Origin: Pseudomonas sp. dw_358 | GTDB taxonomy: Bacteria; Pseudomonadota; Gammaproteobacteria; Pseudomonadales; Pseudomonadaceae | DNA: 64,000 nt | Reading direction: 5' to 3' | Assembly: GCF_018449655.1 (NCBI RefSeq) | Contig: NZ_JAAVUX010000004.1 | Location: 124,001 to 188,000, forward strand | In this document: piece after piece, positions 43,210-52,557 of the stretch | How positions within the stretch are numbered: position 1 is the stretch's first letter | Layout: each line of letters opens with the position of its first letter | Translations under genes and position numbers: made by a program | The notes under the pieces: model-generated | The model's database searches: none | Told to the model about the DNA's origin: nothing | What the model saw: the letters and a program-made list of their open reading frames with translations, nothing else

Positions 43210-43989
43210 TCAGTTCTGCTCCTGCACAAACGCCAGCAACACCTCGTTGAATACCCCTGGATCACTCACACTCGACGCATGCCCGCCATAGGTCAGCACC
43301 TTCAGCTCCGCCCGCGGCATGCGCGCAGCCAGGCGTTCGGATTGCTGCCACGGCACCAGCATGTCGTCGCGGTTGGCGATCACCAGCGTCGGTGTGGTGA
43401 TGTCCGCGAGCCGCCCATCCACATCGAACGCCTGTAGCGCTGCGATTCGCTTGAGCAGATTGCCCGGCTCGGGGAAATGCGCCAACGCATGGGCGTCGTC
43501 TTCGGCCAATTGCGCGCTGTGGGCGGCGATCCAGTCCGCCGGGTACAGAAACAGCGCCTGGGCCTGTACATAAGCTGCCGGGCCGCTATCGCGCAGCAAG
43601 GTCTTGCGCACCGCGAAGCAGCGGGCGCTGTGGTCGTTCGGACGGCTCCAGGCGTTGATCAGCACCTGGCTTTGCAGCAGCGACGGCCGTTGCAGGGCCA
43701 TCTCCAGCCCCACCAGCCCACCCAGCGCATGCCCAATGAAATGGCAGCGCTCGATCTTCAGACTGTCCAGCAGGGCCAGCACTTCACGGGCCATGTCGCC
43801 GATGCTGTAGCCCTCGGGCAGGGTCGCCGGCGACCGGCCGCAGCCGCTCTGGTCGTATAGCACCACACGGTAGTTCTCCAGCAGCACCGGCAACTGCGGC
43901 CCCCAGAAACGCGCCGAGCCGCCCAGCCCGGAGCTGAACACCAGCGTGGGCGCAGCGGGGTCGGTGCGTCCGAGAATTTCGTGATACAT
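43210..43989 (-). CDS. rutD: RutD, alpha/beta hydrolase of uracil catabolism
   Basis: The 259-residue alpha/beta hydrolase has VVLYDQSGCGRSP, GHALGGLVGLEMALQRP and the RutD-specific SARCFAVRKTLLRDSG, LFLYPADWIAAHSAQL and LTYGGHASSVSDP. The elbow has Ala where most hydrolases have Ser, as I recall for E. coli RutD also. The family name is aminoacrylate hydrolase, releasing malonic semialdehyde and ammonia. It is last in the rutABCD run on the minus strand. Confidence 0.93.
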   Translation of the reverse strand: MYHEILGRTDPAAPTLVFSSGLGGSARFWGPQLPVLLENYRVVLYDQSGCGRSPATLPEGYSIGDMAREVLALLDSLKIERCHFIGHALGGLVGLEMALQRPSLLQSQVLINAWSRPNDHSARCFAVRKTLLRDSGPAAYVQAQALFLYPADWIAAHSAQLAEDDAHALAHFPEPGNLLKRIAALQAFDVDGRLADITTPTLVIANRDDMLVPWQQSERLAARMPRAELKVLTYGGHASSVSDPGVFNEVLLAFVQEQN

Positions 43990-44005
43990 GGGTCAATCCT
44001 TTTCG

Positions 44006-44389
44006 TTAGCCGATATGAGCGATGCTGGCGATTTCGATCAGCGCCTCCGGTTTGACCAGGCCGCACTGGATGCAATAGCGCGCTGGTTTTTCCCCGGCAA
44101 AATATTCGGCGTAGACCCGGTTGATCGCCGCGTAGTCAGCCCAGTCGCGCAGCATGATCATGTTGAAGGTGACGTCGTCCAACGTGCCGCCGGCGGTTTC
44201 GATGACGCTTTTGATGGTCTCCAGCACATGCCGGGTCTGGGCGCCGGCATCGCCGACGTGGACCACGTTGTTGTCCTTGTCGAAGGGCAGGGTGCCGGAG
44301 ACATACAGCACGCCATCGGCCATGGAGCCGGGTACGAAGGGGGCAATGGGCACGCCGGTGCCGGCAGGGATGATCGCTTTCTTGGTCAT
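44006..44389 (-). CDS. rutC: RutC, RidA-family protein
   Basis: The 127-residue YjgF/RidA fold protein has [38 protein letters not shown] and a C-terminal [25 protein letters not shown] carrying the conserved C-x-Q/x-C-L-V-K-P-E segment. RutC acts on the aminoacrylate stage of the Rut pathway. It lies 16 bases before rutD and 9 after rutB. Confidence 0.94.
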   Translation of the reverse strand: MTKKAIIPAGTGVPIAPFVPGSMADGVLYVSGTLPFDKDNNVVHVGDAGAQTRHVLETIKSVIETAGGTLDDVTFNMIMLRDWADYAAINRVYAEYFAGEKPARYCIQCGLVKPEALIEIASIAHIG

Positions 44390-44398
44390 GGCACTTCC

Positions 44399-45126
44399 TT
44401 AATGATCAGTGTCGGCGGCGAAGGTGGTGCAGAAGTCATCCACGCTGGACACCCAGCCAAAGAAGGTCTCGATGTTGAACAGCGCCGCCTGTTGCGCGTA
44501 GGCAGGCCCGGCCTGATGGGTGGCGTCGGCCAGCACCACGCCGAAGTATTCGAGGAAGAAACCGTCGCGCAGGGTCGACTCCACGCAGACGTTGGTGGCA
44601 ATGCCGGTGAACACCAGATTGCGGATGCCGCGGCTGCGCATCAGGCTGTCGAAGTTGGTGTTGAAGAAACCGCTGTAGCGGGTCTTGGGCACCACCATGT
44701 CGCCGGGCTGCGGGGTCAGTTCGTCCACCAGTTGATAGTCCCATCCGCCCTTGGCCAGTAAGGTGCCTTGCAACTCCGGCCGCTGGCGCATGGTTTTCAG
44801 GGCGTTGGATTTATGCCAGTTCGGCGAGCCGGGGCCGCCGGCCTCGACGTAGGCCGGGTCCCAGCCGTTCTGGAAGAACACCACCGGCATGCCGGCGGCG
44901 CGGGCGGCGGTCAGGGCCTTCTGGATATTGGCGATCACCGGGCCCGTGGTGCTGACATCAAAGCCCGCCAGGTCCAGGTAGCCGCCGAGGGTGGAGTAGG
45001 CATTCTGCATGTCCACCACCACCAATGCGGTTTCGTGGGCCTTGAGGTTCAAGGCTTCCGGGCGAGCGGGCAGGGTGCGGGTGGGCCGTTCGAGCAGGGC
45101 GGGGGCGTAACCGGATACGTGGCTCA

Positions 45127-45127
<1 letters not shown>
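44399..45127 (-). CDS. rutB: RutB, ureidoacrylate amidohydrolase
   Basis: The 242-residue isochorismatase-fold protein has [22 protein letters not shown] (catalytic Asp), [20 protein letters not shown] (Lys) and [20 protein letters not shown] (nucleophile Cys). This triad splits ureidoacrylate peracid to aminoacrylate, CO2 and ammonia. Its start overlaps the rutA stop by one base. Confidence 0.95.
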
Positions 45128-46209
<1,082 letters not shown>

Positions 46210-46318
46210 GAGCGAGACCTCTGTCGTACGGGGCGAGATCTACGGGATCTGCATATAGCAGGCCATGTTTTTTTTAGTGTTTTCTATCAACGGCTTGAGA
46301 TCAGTGGTTGCTTACACA

Positions 46319-46332
46319 AGACCATTCGGTCT
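46319..46332. promoter_or_regulatory. Predicted RutR operator between rutA and rutR
   Basis: AGACCATTCGGTCT is a near-perfect palindrome in the 226-base divergent region. It partly matches the E. coli RutR consensus TTGACCA-NN-TGGTCAA in its centre. Confidence 0.5.
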
Positions 46333-46435
46333 GAAAAAGAGCACTTGGTTTGTGCGTGTATGCTCGGGGATGGGGCATGGCCCTCGCGAAGAAACAAGGT
46401 AAAGTGCCACCATTGCATTCGCGGAACTCACCGGT

Positions 46436-47104
46436 ATGAAAGAGCCCAAACCCGCCAAGACCACGCGCACCCCCAGCGCCGCCACCCTCAGCCGCCGCAG
46501 CCGTCTGGTCGAAGGAAAACGCACTGCCATCCTCGACGCGGCGCTGCAGATCTTCTCTCGCTTCGGCCTGCACGGTACCAGCCTTGATCAGGTCGCCACC
46601 GCAGCGGATGTCTCGAAAACCAACCTGCTGTACTACTTCGCCAGCAAAGAAGAACTGTACCTCAGCGTGCTGCGCCAGTTGCTCGAGGTATGGTTGTTGC
46701 CCCTGCGCGGGTTCACGCTGGAGCAGGACCCCATCGTCGCCATTGCCGACTACATCCGCATCAAGCTGGAACTCTCCCGCGACCATCCCGCCGAGTCGCG
46801 CTTGTTCTGCCTGGAGATCATCCAGGGGGCGCCCTTGCTCCTGAGTGAACTGGAGCAGCCACTGCGCGAGACCGTCGACGCCAAGGTCGCGGTGATACAA
46901 GGCTGGATCGACGCTGGCAAGCTGGCACCGGTGGCGCCGTACCACCTGATCTTTTCGCTATGGGCAACCACCCAGCATTACACCGACTTCCGCACCCAGA
47001 TCGATGCCGTCACTGGCAAGACCCTCGACGACCCGGTGTTCTTCAATGAGGTACTGGAAGGGGTGCAGAAGCTGTTCATTGATGGCATTCGGCCCAGGCC
47101 TTGA
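46436..47104 (+). CDS. rutR: RutR, TetR-type pyrimidine regulator
   Basis: The 222-residue protein has a TetR helix-turn-helix (KRTAILDAALQIFSRFGLHGTSLDQVATAADVSKTNLLYYFASKEELY, about residues 23-70). The ligand domain is RutR-like: PAESRLFCLEIIQGAPLL and YHLIFSLWATTQHYTDFRTQIDAV. In E. coli RutR is released by uracil or thymine and represses rut genes while affecting purine genes. It is divergent from rutA across 226 bases. Confidence 0.93.
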   Translation: MKEPKPAKTTRTPSAATLSRRSRLVEGKRTAILDAALQIFSRFGLHGTSLDQVATAADVSKTNLLYYFASKEELYLSVLRQLLEVWLLPLRGFTLEQDPIVAIADYIRIKLELSRDHPAESRLFCLEIIQGAPLLLSELEQPLRETVDAKVAVIQGWIDAGKLAPVAPYHLIFSLWATTQHYTDFRTQIDAVTGKTLDDPVFFNEVLEGVQKLFIDGIRPRP

Positions 47105-47441
47105 GGCATTAGTGCCAAAGTGCAGGCTGTGCGCCCCGAAAGCGCGCAGCGTGCACAAACCAGGTGCTCCGAAGTAGATCGTTTGGTCAAACTCTGGCAT
47201 TGTTCGGGGCACAAGCCAATGAAACCAAAGACAATAAGAACATGGCACACAAACTGCTATCTCCCAGCCCTGTCAACGCGCATCAATTCAGCGACCGGCG
47301 TCATGGTCGAGCGTCTGGAAGTTGATGCTTCTCTGCCTCGCGCAGAACAGTAAAACCACGCGATGTGCCGATCACCGGTTTTGACCGGCGACGCAGAAGT
47401 GTGCGCGCTGAATAACCCTGAACTTTGAAGGATCAAGGAGT
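47105..47441. other. Intergenic region rutR to tsx
   Basis: The 337 bases hold GTTTGGTCAAAC (47181-47192), a perfect short palindrome containing the TGGTCAA half of a RutR site. A frame of 77 codons at 47120-47353 has no ribosome site and an unlikely residue pattern; I do not call it a gene. The tsx promoter should lie here. Confidence 0.5.
47181..47192. promoter_or_regulatory. Possible RutR half-palindrome upstream of tsx
   Basis: GTTTGGTCAAAC has 5-base arms and contains TGGTCAA, half of the RutR consensus, about 250 bases before the porin gene. Confidence 0.35.
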
Positions 47442-48395
47442 ATGGCGGTGGCAGTGAACAAGAAAATCAAAGTTGCAAACGTTTGCGTAGGGCTGGGCTG
47501 GAGCGTGGCAGCCGCCACGGGGTGGGCCGCCCAGGCCCCGGCCGACGGCGCCGACAGCGCCCAGGGGCAAGGGTTGAGTTATGACGTAGCGCCGCCCGTG
47601 GACAATAAGAAAACCGCGCCCTGGTATAACCAGAACCTGACGATGATCGGCAGCAAGGACATCAGTTTCGGCCCTCGACCCTCGGATGATATCTACCTGG
47701 AATACGAGTATTTCGGTCGCAAGGGGCCCTTCGAGTTGTACGGTTATATCGACGCGCCAAAAATCCTCGGCATTGGCAACAGCCATGACAGCGGCGCCTG
47801 GGACAAGGGCTCGCCCATCTTCATGGAGCACGAACCGCGGATATCCATCGATGAACTGTTGGGTCGCAAGTTGGGCTTCGGCCCATTCAAGGAGTTCTAC
47901 GTCGCCTTCGACTGGATCTACGACAACGGTCATAATCGCGCCGGCCGGGCCAACACCCTGTACAGCGGCTTCGGCACCGATATCGAGACCCACTCGCGGG
48001 TCAACCTCTCGGCCAATCTTTACGCGCGGCGCCAGTTCGAGAACTATGGCGCGGCCAACGAATATGCCTGGGACGGTTACCGGGCACAGCTCAAATACGT
48101 AGTGCCGATCAATAAGTTCAACAACGGTGCCTCGTTGACCTACATCGGCTTCACCAACTTCGACTTCGGCTCCGACCTGCATGAGCAGTCCGGTCCGTCA
48201 CGCACCGACAACGCCACGGTGGCCACCAACGTGTTCCTGTACTCCTTCACCCATCTGCGTTTCATGGCGGTAGGGCGCTACTTTCATAACGGCGGCAATT
48301 GGAAGGACGGCACCGAGCTTAACTTCGGCGACGGCAATTTCGAGGCCCGCTCCACCGGCTGGGGTTATTACTTCGGCGTGGGTTACCAGTTCTGA
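47442..48395 (+). CDS. Tsx-type nucleoside channel, outer membrane
   Basis: The 317-residue protein has a signal peptide with a longer basic N-end (VNKKIKVANVCVGLGWSV), cleaved after about residue 30. Tsx family blocks follow: WYNQNLTMIGSKDISFGPRPSDDIYLEYEYFGRKGPFELYGYID (about residues 61-104), HEPRISIDELLGRKLGFGPF and EYAWDGYRAQLKYVVPI. The C-terminal strand ends YYFGVGYQF. It should admit nucleosides for the cytidine deaminase, CNT transporter and phosphorylase that follow in the same operon. GGAG precedes the ATG by 3-4 bases. Confidence 0.9.
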   Translation: MAVAVNKKIKVANVCVGLGWSVAAATGWAAQAPADGADSAQGQGLSYDVAPPVDNKKTAPWYNQNLTMIGSKDISFGPRPSDDIYLEYEYFGRKGPFELYGYIDAPKILGIGNSHDSGAWDKGSPIFMEHEPRISIDELLGRKLGFGPFKEFYVAFDWIYDNGHNRAGRANTLYSGFGTDIETHSRVNLSANLYARRQFENYGAANEYAWDGYRAQLKYVVPINKFNNGASLTYIGFTNFDFGSDLHEQSGPSRTDNATVATNVFLYSFTHLRFMAVGRYFHNGGNWKDGTELNFGDGNFEARSTGWGYYFGVGYQF

Positions 48396-48420
48396 CATTG
48401 ACCACACCCAGGAGCCTGAC

Positions 48421-48828
48421 ATGACGATTTCCAGTGAGCATGCGCCATTGCTCGAAGCGGCCCGAGCCGCCGCCGAGGCGACCTATTCACCTTATTCGCA
48501 CTTCCCGGTGGGCGCGGCCCTGCTGGGCGCCAACGGTGAGGTGATCAAGGGCTGCAATGTCGAAAACATTTCCTATGGCCTGACCAACTGCGCCGAGCGC
48601 AGCGCACTGTTCAGCGCCATTTCCCAAGGCCAGGTGCCGCGCAGCTTCAAGGTCATGGCGGTGTACGCGCCCAAGGTCGAGCTGATCAGCCCCTGCGGTG
48701 CCTGTCGCCAGGTGCTGCTGGAACTGATGGCCCCTGACGCACTGATCCTCTGCCAAGGCAGCGACCCGGAGCAGTCCCGCACCTGGACCCTGGAACAGTT
48801 GTTGCCTGGCGCCTTCAACGCCTTTTGA
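48421..48828 (+). CDS. cdd: Cytidine deaminase
   Basis: The 135-residue protein has the CDA zinc site: Cys and Glu in GCNVENISYGLTNCAERSAL (C-A-E) and the paired Cys in PCGACRQVLLELM. YSPYSHFPVGAALL is the substrate segment. The length is that of the tetrameric class. It converts cytidine and deoxycytidine to uridine and deoxyuridine. It lies 25 bases after the Tsx gene and 22 before nupC. Confidence 0.96.
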   Translation: MTISSEHAPLLEAARAAAEATYSPYSHFPVGAALLGANGEVIKGCNVENISYGLTNCAERSALFSAISQGQVPRSFKVMAVYAPKVELISPCGACRQVLLELMAPDALILCQGSDPEQSRTWTLEQLLPGAFNAF

Positions 48829-48850
48829 TCCTTTCGATGGAACCGACTTT

Positions 48851-50116
48851 ATGATCAGTCTGCTTGGCATTGTGGTACTCGTCCTGATTGCGTTGGCGTT
48901 GTCCACCCGGCGTCGCGCCATCCAGTGGCGAACGGTGAGCGGGGCGTTCATCATCCAGGTGGCGATCGGCGCTTTCGCCCTCTACGTGCCTTGGGGCCAG
49001 GCCCTTCTCGCGGATCTGGCCGGCGCGGTATCGTCGTTGCAGTCCTATGCCAACCAGGGCATCGAGTTTATGTTTGGCGGGCTCGGCTCGCCGAAGATGT
49101 TCGAGGTCTTCGGCAGCGGCGGTTTCGTCTTCGCCATCAAGGTGCTGCCGGTGATCGTGTTCTTCGGCAGCTTCATCTCGGTGATGTACTACATCGGCGT
49201 GATGGGTTGGATCATCCGCATCGTCGGCGGCTTTCTGCACGTGGTGTTGCGCACCAGCCGGGTCGAATCCATGGCGGTGACCTCGGCCGTGTTCATCGGC
49301 CAGTCGGAAGTGCCGCTGGTGGTGCGTCCGTTCATTGCCCAGATGACCCGTTCGGAGCTGTTTACGGTGATGGTCGGGGGCTTCGCCGCCGTGGCCGGCT
49401 CCGTGCTGCTGGGCTACGCCGGACTCGGGGTAGACCTGCGGTATCTGATCGCGGCCTGTTTCATGGCGGCGCCCGGCGCACTGTTGATGGCCAAGCTGAT
49501 GGAGCCCGAGACCGAAGAGGTGGTGGAAGCCCAGGCGCTGGATGTACTGGACGACAAGGAGAGCAAGCCGGCCAACATCGTCGATGCCGCCGCCGAAGGG
49601 GCACAGGTCGGCTTGCGCCTGGCCATGGCGGTCGGTGCCATGCTGCTGGCCTTCATCGGCCTGATTGCCTTGCTCAACGGCCTGCTGGGCTGGGCTGGCG
49701 GCTGGGTAGGCTTCCCGCACCTGACCTTGCAATTGATTCTCGGCTACCTGCTGGCCCCGGTGGCCTTCATCATCGGCGTGCCATGGAACGAGTGCGTGCT
49801 GGCGGGCGGCTTCATCGGACAGAAGTTGATCCTCAACGAGTTTGTCGCCTACGCCGACCTGGGCAACTACCTGACCGCCGAGCGTGCGGCCCAGGCCAAC
49901 GTGCCGCTGTTGTCGGCTCATACTCAGGTGATCGTGACCTTCGCCCTGTGCGGCTTCGCCAACCTGTCGTCGATTGCCATTCAACTGGCCGGCCTGAGCG
50001 GGATCGCACCGCAGCGGCGCCATGAACTGGCGAAACTGGGCTTTCGGGCCATGGTCGGTGGCACTTTGTCCAACCTGATGAGCGCCGCCATCGTCGGTTT
50101 CTTCATTTCCCTGTGA
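48851..50116 (+). CDS. nupC: Concentrative nucleoside transporter (NupC family)
   Basis: The 421-residue protein has about ten hydrophobic segments. CNT motifs include GIEFMFGGLGSPK, FFGSFISVMYYIGVM, ESMAVTSAVFIGQSEVPLVVRPFI (nucleoside-binding Glu/Gln loop), and GVPWNECVLAGGFIGQKLILNEFVAY with FANLSSIAIQLAGLSGI toward the end. It is an inner membrane ion-coupled nucleoside importer. It lies in the salvage operon between cdd and deoA. Confidence 0.94.
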   Translation: MISLLGIVVLVLIALALSTRRRAIQWRTVSGAFIIQVAIGAFALYVPWGQALLADLAGAVSSLQSYANQGIEFMFGGLGSPKMFEVFGSGGFVFAIKVLPVIVFFGSFISVMYYIGVMGWIIRIVGGFLHVVLRTSRVESMAVTSAVFIGQSEVPLVVRPFIAQMTRSELFTVMVGGFAAVAGSVLLGYAGLGVDLRYLIAACFMAAPGALLMAKLMEPETEEVVEAQALDVLDDKESKPANIVDAAAEGAQVGLRLAMAVGAMLLAFIGLIALLNGLLGWAGGWVGFPHLTLQLILGYLLAPVAFIIGVPWNECVLAGGFIGQKLILNEFVAYADLGNYLTAERAAQANVPLLSAHTQVIVTFALCGFANLSSIAIQLAGLSGIAPQRRHELAKLGFRAMVGGTLSNLMSAAIVGFFISL

Positions 50117-50131
50117 ACAAGGAGCATGCCC

Positions 50132-51442
50132 ATGTGGATGGCCCAGGAAGTCATCCGTCGCAAACGCGACGGCCAGGTACTGGACAATGACGACATCCGC
50201 CGCTTTGTCGCGGGCATCGCCGACCATAGCCTGGGGGACGCCCAGGTGGCGGCGTTCGCCATGGCGGTATGGCTCAAGGGCCTGCAGCTCAATGAACGCA
50301 TTGCCCTGACGGTCGCCATGCGCGACTCGGGGGAGGTGTGGCAGTGGACGCTGCCAGGTCCCGTAGTGGACAAGCATTCCACCGGCGGCGTCGGGGACTT
50401 CGTGAGCTTGCTGCTGGCGCCGCTGCTGGCCGCCTGCGGTTGCTATGTGCCGATGATTTCCGGCCGGGGGCTGGGCCACACCGGCGGGACCCTGGACAAG
50501 TTGCAGAGCATTCCCGGCTACGATTGCAGCCCGAGCAGCGAGCGCCTGCGCGAGGTGGTCAGCGAGGTTGGCTGCGCCATTGTCGGCCCCACGGCGACCT
50601 TGGCCGCAGCCGACAAGCGCCTGTACGCCATTCGCGATGTCACGGCGACGGTGGAGTCCGTGGACTTGATCACTGCGTCCATCCTCGCCAAGAAACTTGC
50701 CGCCGGCCTGCAAGTGCTGGTCATGGACGTCAAGACCGGCAACGGTGCGTTCATGGCCGAGGCCGACCAGGCCCGGGAACTGGCCCGCAGCATCGTCGAA
50801 GTGGCCAACGGCGCCGGGTTACGCACCTGTGCGCTGATCACCGACATGAACCAACCGCTGGCTCGCAGTGCCGGCAATGCGCTGGAAGTGGCTGAAGCCA
50901 TCGCCCTGCTCAAGGGTGAGGTGCGCAGCGAGCGTCTTTGGCAGGTGACCCTGGCCCTGGCCGAGCAGGCGCTGATCATGGCCGGGCGCGCGCCGAGTCC
51001 GGCCCAGGCCCGCAAGCAACTGCTGCAGGCCTGGAGCAGCGGCGCCGCCTTGCAGCGCTTCCAGCGCATGGTCACCGCTTTGGGCGGGCCGGCGGACCTG
51101 TGTGAGCGACCTGAGTATCACTTGCCTGTGGCGCCGATCCGCTTCGCCGTCTGGGCGCAGGCCAGCGGCTATGTAGTGGGGATCGATACCCGTAACCTTG
51201 GCCTGGCCGTGGTGGCCCTGGGAGGTGGACGCCAGCAGCCTGATGACCTCGTCGACCTGTCGGTGGGCTTCAGCGAACTGGCCTTGCCTGGCGACCTGGT
51301 CGGCGAACAAAGACCGTTAGGCTGGGTGCATGCGTCCTCCCGGGGTCATGCCGAAGAGGCTGCCAACGAGTTGCGCGCGGCCTACCGCCTGGGCCCGGAA
51401 CCGGTGGTGTCCGAAGCCCTGATTCATGAACACCTCATCTGA
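50132..51442 (+). CDS. deoA: Thymidine phosphorylase
   Basis: From ATG 50132 the product is 436 residues. Motifs are KHSTGGVGDFVSLLLAPLLAACG (phosphate and sugar binding), SGRGLGHTGGTLDKLQSIPG (the family signature), DVTATVESVDLITASILAKKLA and VMDVKTGNGAFM. It splits thymidine and deoxyuridine reversibly. AAGGAG ends 7 bases before this ATG, but only one base before the alternative ATG at 50126. Confidence 0.96.
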   Translation: MWMAQEVIRRKRDGQVLDNDDIRRFVAGIADHSLGDAQVAAFAMAVWLKGLQLNERIALTVAMRDSGEVWQWTLPGPVVDKHSTGGVGDFVSLLLAPLLAACGCYVPMISGRGLGHTGGTLDKLQSIPGYDCSPSSERLREVVSEVGCAIVGPTATLAAADKRLYAIRDVTATVESVDLITASILAKKLAAGLQVLVMDVKTGNGAFMAEADQARELARSIVEVANGAGLRTCALITDMNQPLARSAGNALEVAEAIALLKGEVRSERLWQVTLALAEQALIMAGRAPSPAQARKQLLQAWSSGAALQRFQRMVTALGGPADLCERPEYHLPVAPIRFAVWAQASGYVVGIDTRNLGLAVVALGGGRQQPDDLVDLSVGFSELALPGDLVGEQRPLGWVHASSRGHAEEAANELRAAYRLGPEPVVSEALIHEHLI

Positions 51443-51472
51443 TGACCACACTCTCTAAGGAGCAGAGAACCG

Positions 51473-52510
51473 ATGCAGACCCACAACCGTTTCATCCTCG
51501 CCGCCGCGCTTTGCCTGGGCGGCTCGTTGACCGCACCGGCCCAGGCGGCCGATGCACCGCCGGTGCAGCCCAAGGTCATGCTGATCGCCATGTTCGGCCC
51601 GGAGTCGCAACTGTGGATCGAACGCCTCAAACTGACCCGTGACATTGCCGTGCCGGGGCTGTCGGCCGAATACCCCATGGTCCATTGCAACGACGATCAG
51701 GTGTGCCTGATGACCACCGGCATGGGCCAGACCAACGCCACGGCGTCGACCTTGGCGCTGGCACTGTCCTCGGAGTTCGACCTGCGCAAGACCTGGTTCC
51801 TGGTGGCCGGGATCGCCGGAATCAACCCGAAGCTCGGCACCTTGGGTACCACCGCCTGGGCCCATTACCTGGTGGAGTTCGGCACCCAGTGGGAGATCGA
51901 CTCGCGCGATGCACCGAAGGGCTGGCCTACCGGCTATCTGGGCATCAACACCAAGGGGCCCAATGAAAAACCGCCGCTGGACTACAAGACCGAGGTCTTC
52001 GAGCTCAACCCGGCACTGCAATCCAAGGCCTACGAGCTGTCGCGCCATGTGGTGTTGAGCGAGAGCAAGGAATCCAGCCACTGGCGCCAGCACTACCCCC
52101 ACGCGCCGGCCAACCTGCCGCCGATGGTCACCCGCTGCGACACCGTGGCCGGCAACACCTGGTTTTCCGGCACGCGCCTGAGCGAGCGGGCCGAGGTCTG
52201 GACCCGGCTGCTGACCGATGGCAAAGGCGAGTACTGCACCACCCAGCAGGAAGACAACTCCACCTACGAAGCCCTGTTGCGGGCCAGTCGCATCGGCCGC
52301 GTGGACATCCAGCGCCTGGCCGTGGTGCGCGCCGGGTCTGATTTCGATCGGCCGTATCCGGGCTACAGCGAGGTGGATAACCTGCTCAAGTACGCCGATC
52401 AGGGCGGCTTTGTGCCAGCGCTGGAGAATCTGTATCGCACCGGCGAGCCGTTGGTGAAGGACATCGTCGGCCATTGGGGGGAGTGGGAGAAGGGTGTGCC
52501 AGCGGGGTGA
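51473..52510 (+). CDS. NUP-family protein (annotated as purine nucleoside permease), exported
   Basis: The 345-residue protein has a signal peptide (MQTHNRFILAAALCLGGSLTAPAQA) and no further hydrophobic span, so it appears periplasmic. KVMLIAMFGPESQLW, LMTTGMGQTNATASTLAL and WFLVAGIAGINPKLGTLGT resemble the nucleoside phosphorylase fold. The family is called purine nucleoside permease (NUP). I infer binding or cleavage of nucleosides outside the inner membrane, not channel activity. Last gene of the tsx-cdd-nupC-deoA run. Confidence 0.85.
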   Translation: MQTHNRFILAAALCLGGSLTAPAQAADAPPVQPKVMLIAMFGPESQLWIERLKLTRDIAVPGLSAEYPMVHCNDDQVCLMTTGMGQTNATASTLALALSSEFDLRKTWFLVAGIAGINPKLGTLGTTAWAHYLVEFGTQWEIDSRDAPKGWPTGYLGINTKGPNEKPPLDYKTEVFELNPALQSKAYELSRHVVLSESKESSHWRQHYPHAPANLPPMVTRCDTVAGNTWFSGTRLSERAEVWTRLLTDGKGEYCTTQQEDNSTYEALLRASRIGRVDIQRLAVVRAGSDFDRPYPGYSEVDNLLKYADQGGFVPALENLYRTGEPLVKDIVGHWGEWEKGVPAG

Positions 52511-52520
52511 TTGCTCATGG

Positions 52521-52544
52521 GGTTCCCGAGCTTGCTCGGGAACC
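52521..52544. terminator. Bidirectional hairpin between convergent nup and guaD
   Basis: GGTTCCCGAG (52521-52530) and CTCGGGAACC (52535-52544) form a perfect stem with a 4-base loop. Stem only; there is no T run. Confidence 0.6.
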
Positions 52545-52557
52545 GGACAATCCGGTC

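Noticed and set aside
47120..47353. Plus-strand 77-codon frame between rutR and tsx
   Set aside because: No ribosome site, odd composition, and it overlaps probable regulatory DNA.
48815..50713. A long minus-strand frame opposite nupC and deoA
   Set aside because: Antisense to two clear enzymes; composition is His/Gln/Asp-rich, the usual shadow pattern.
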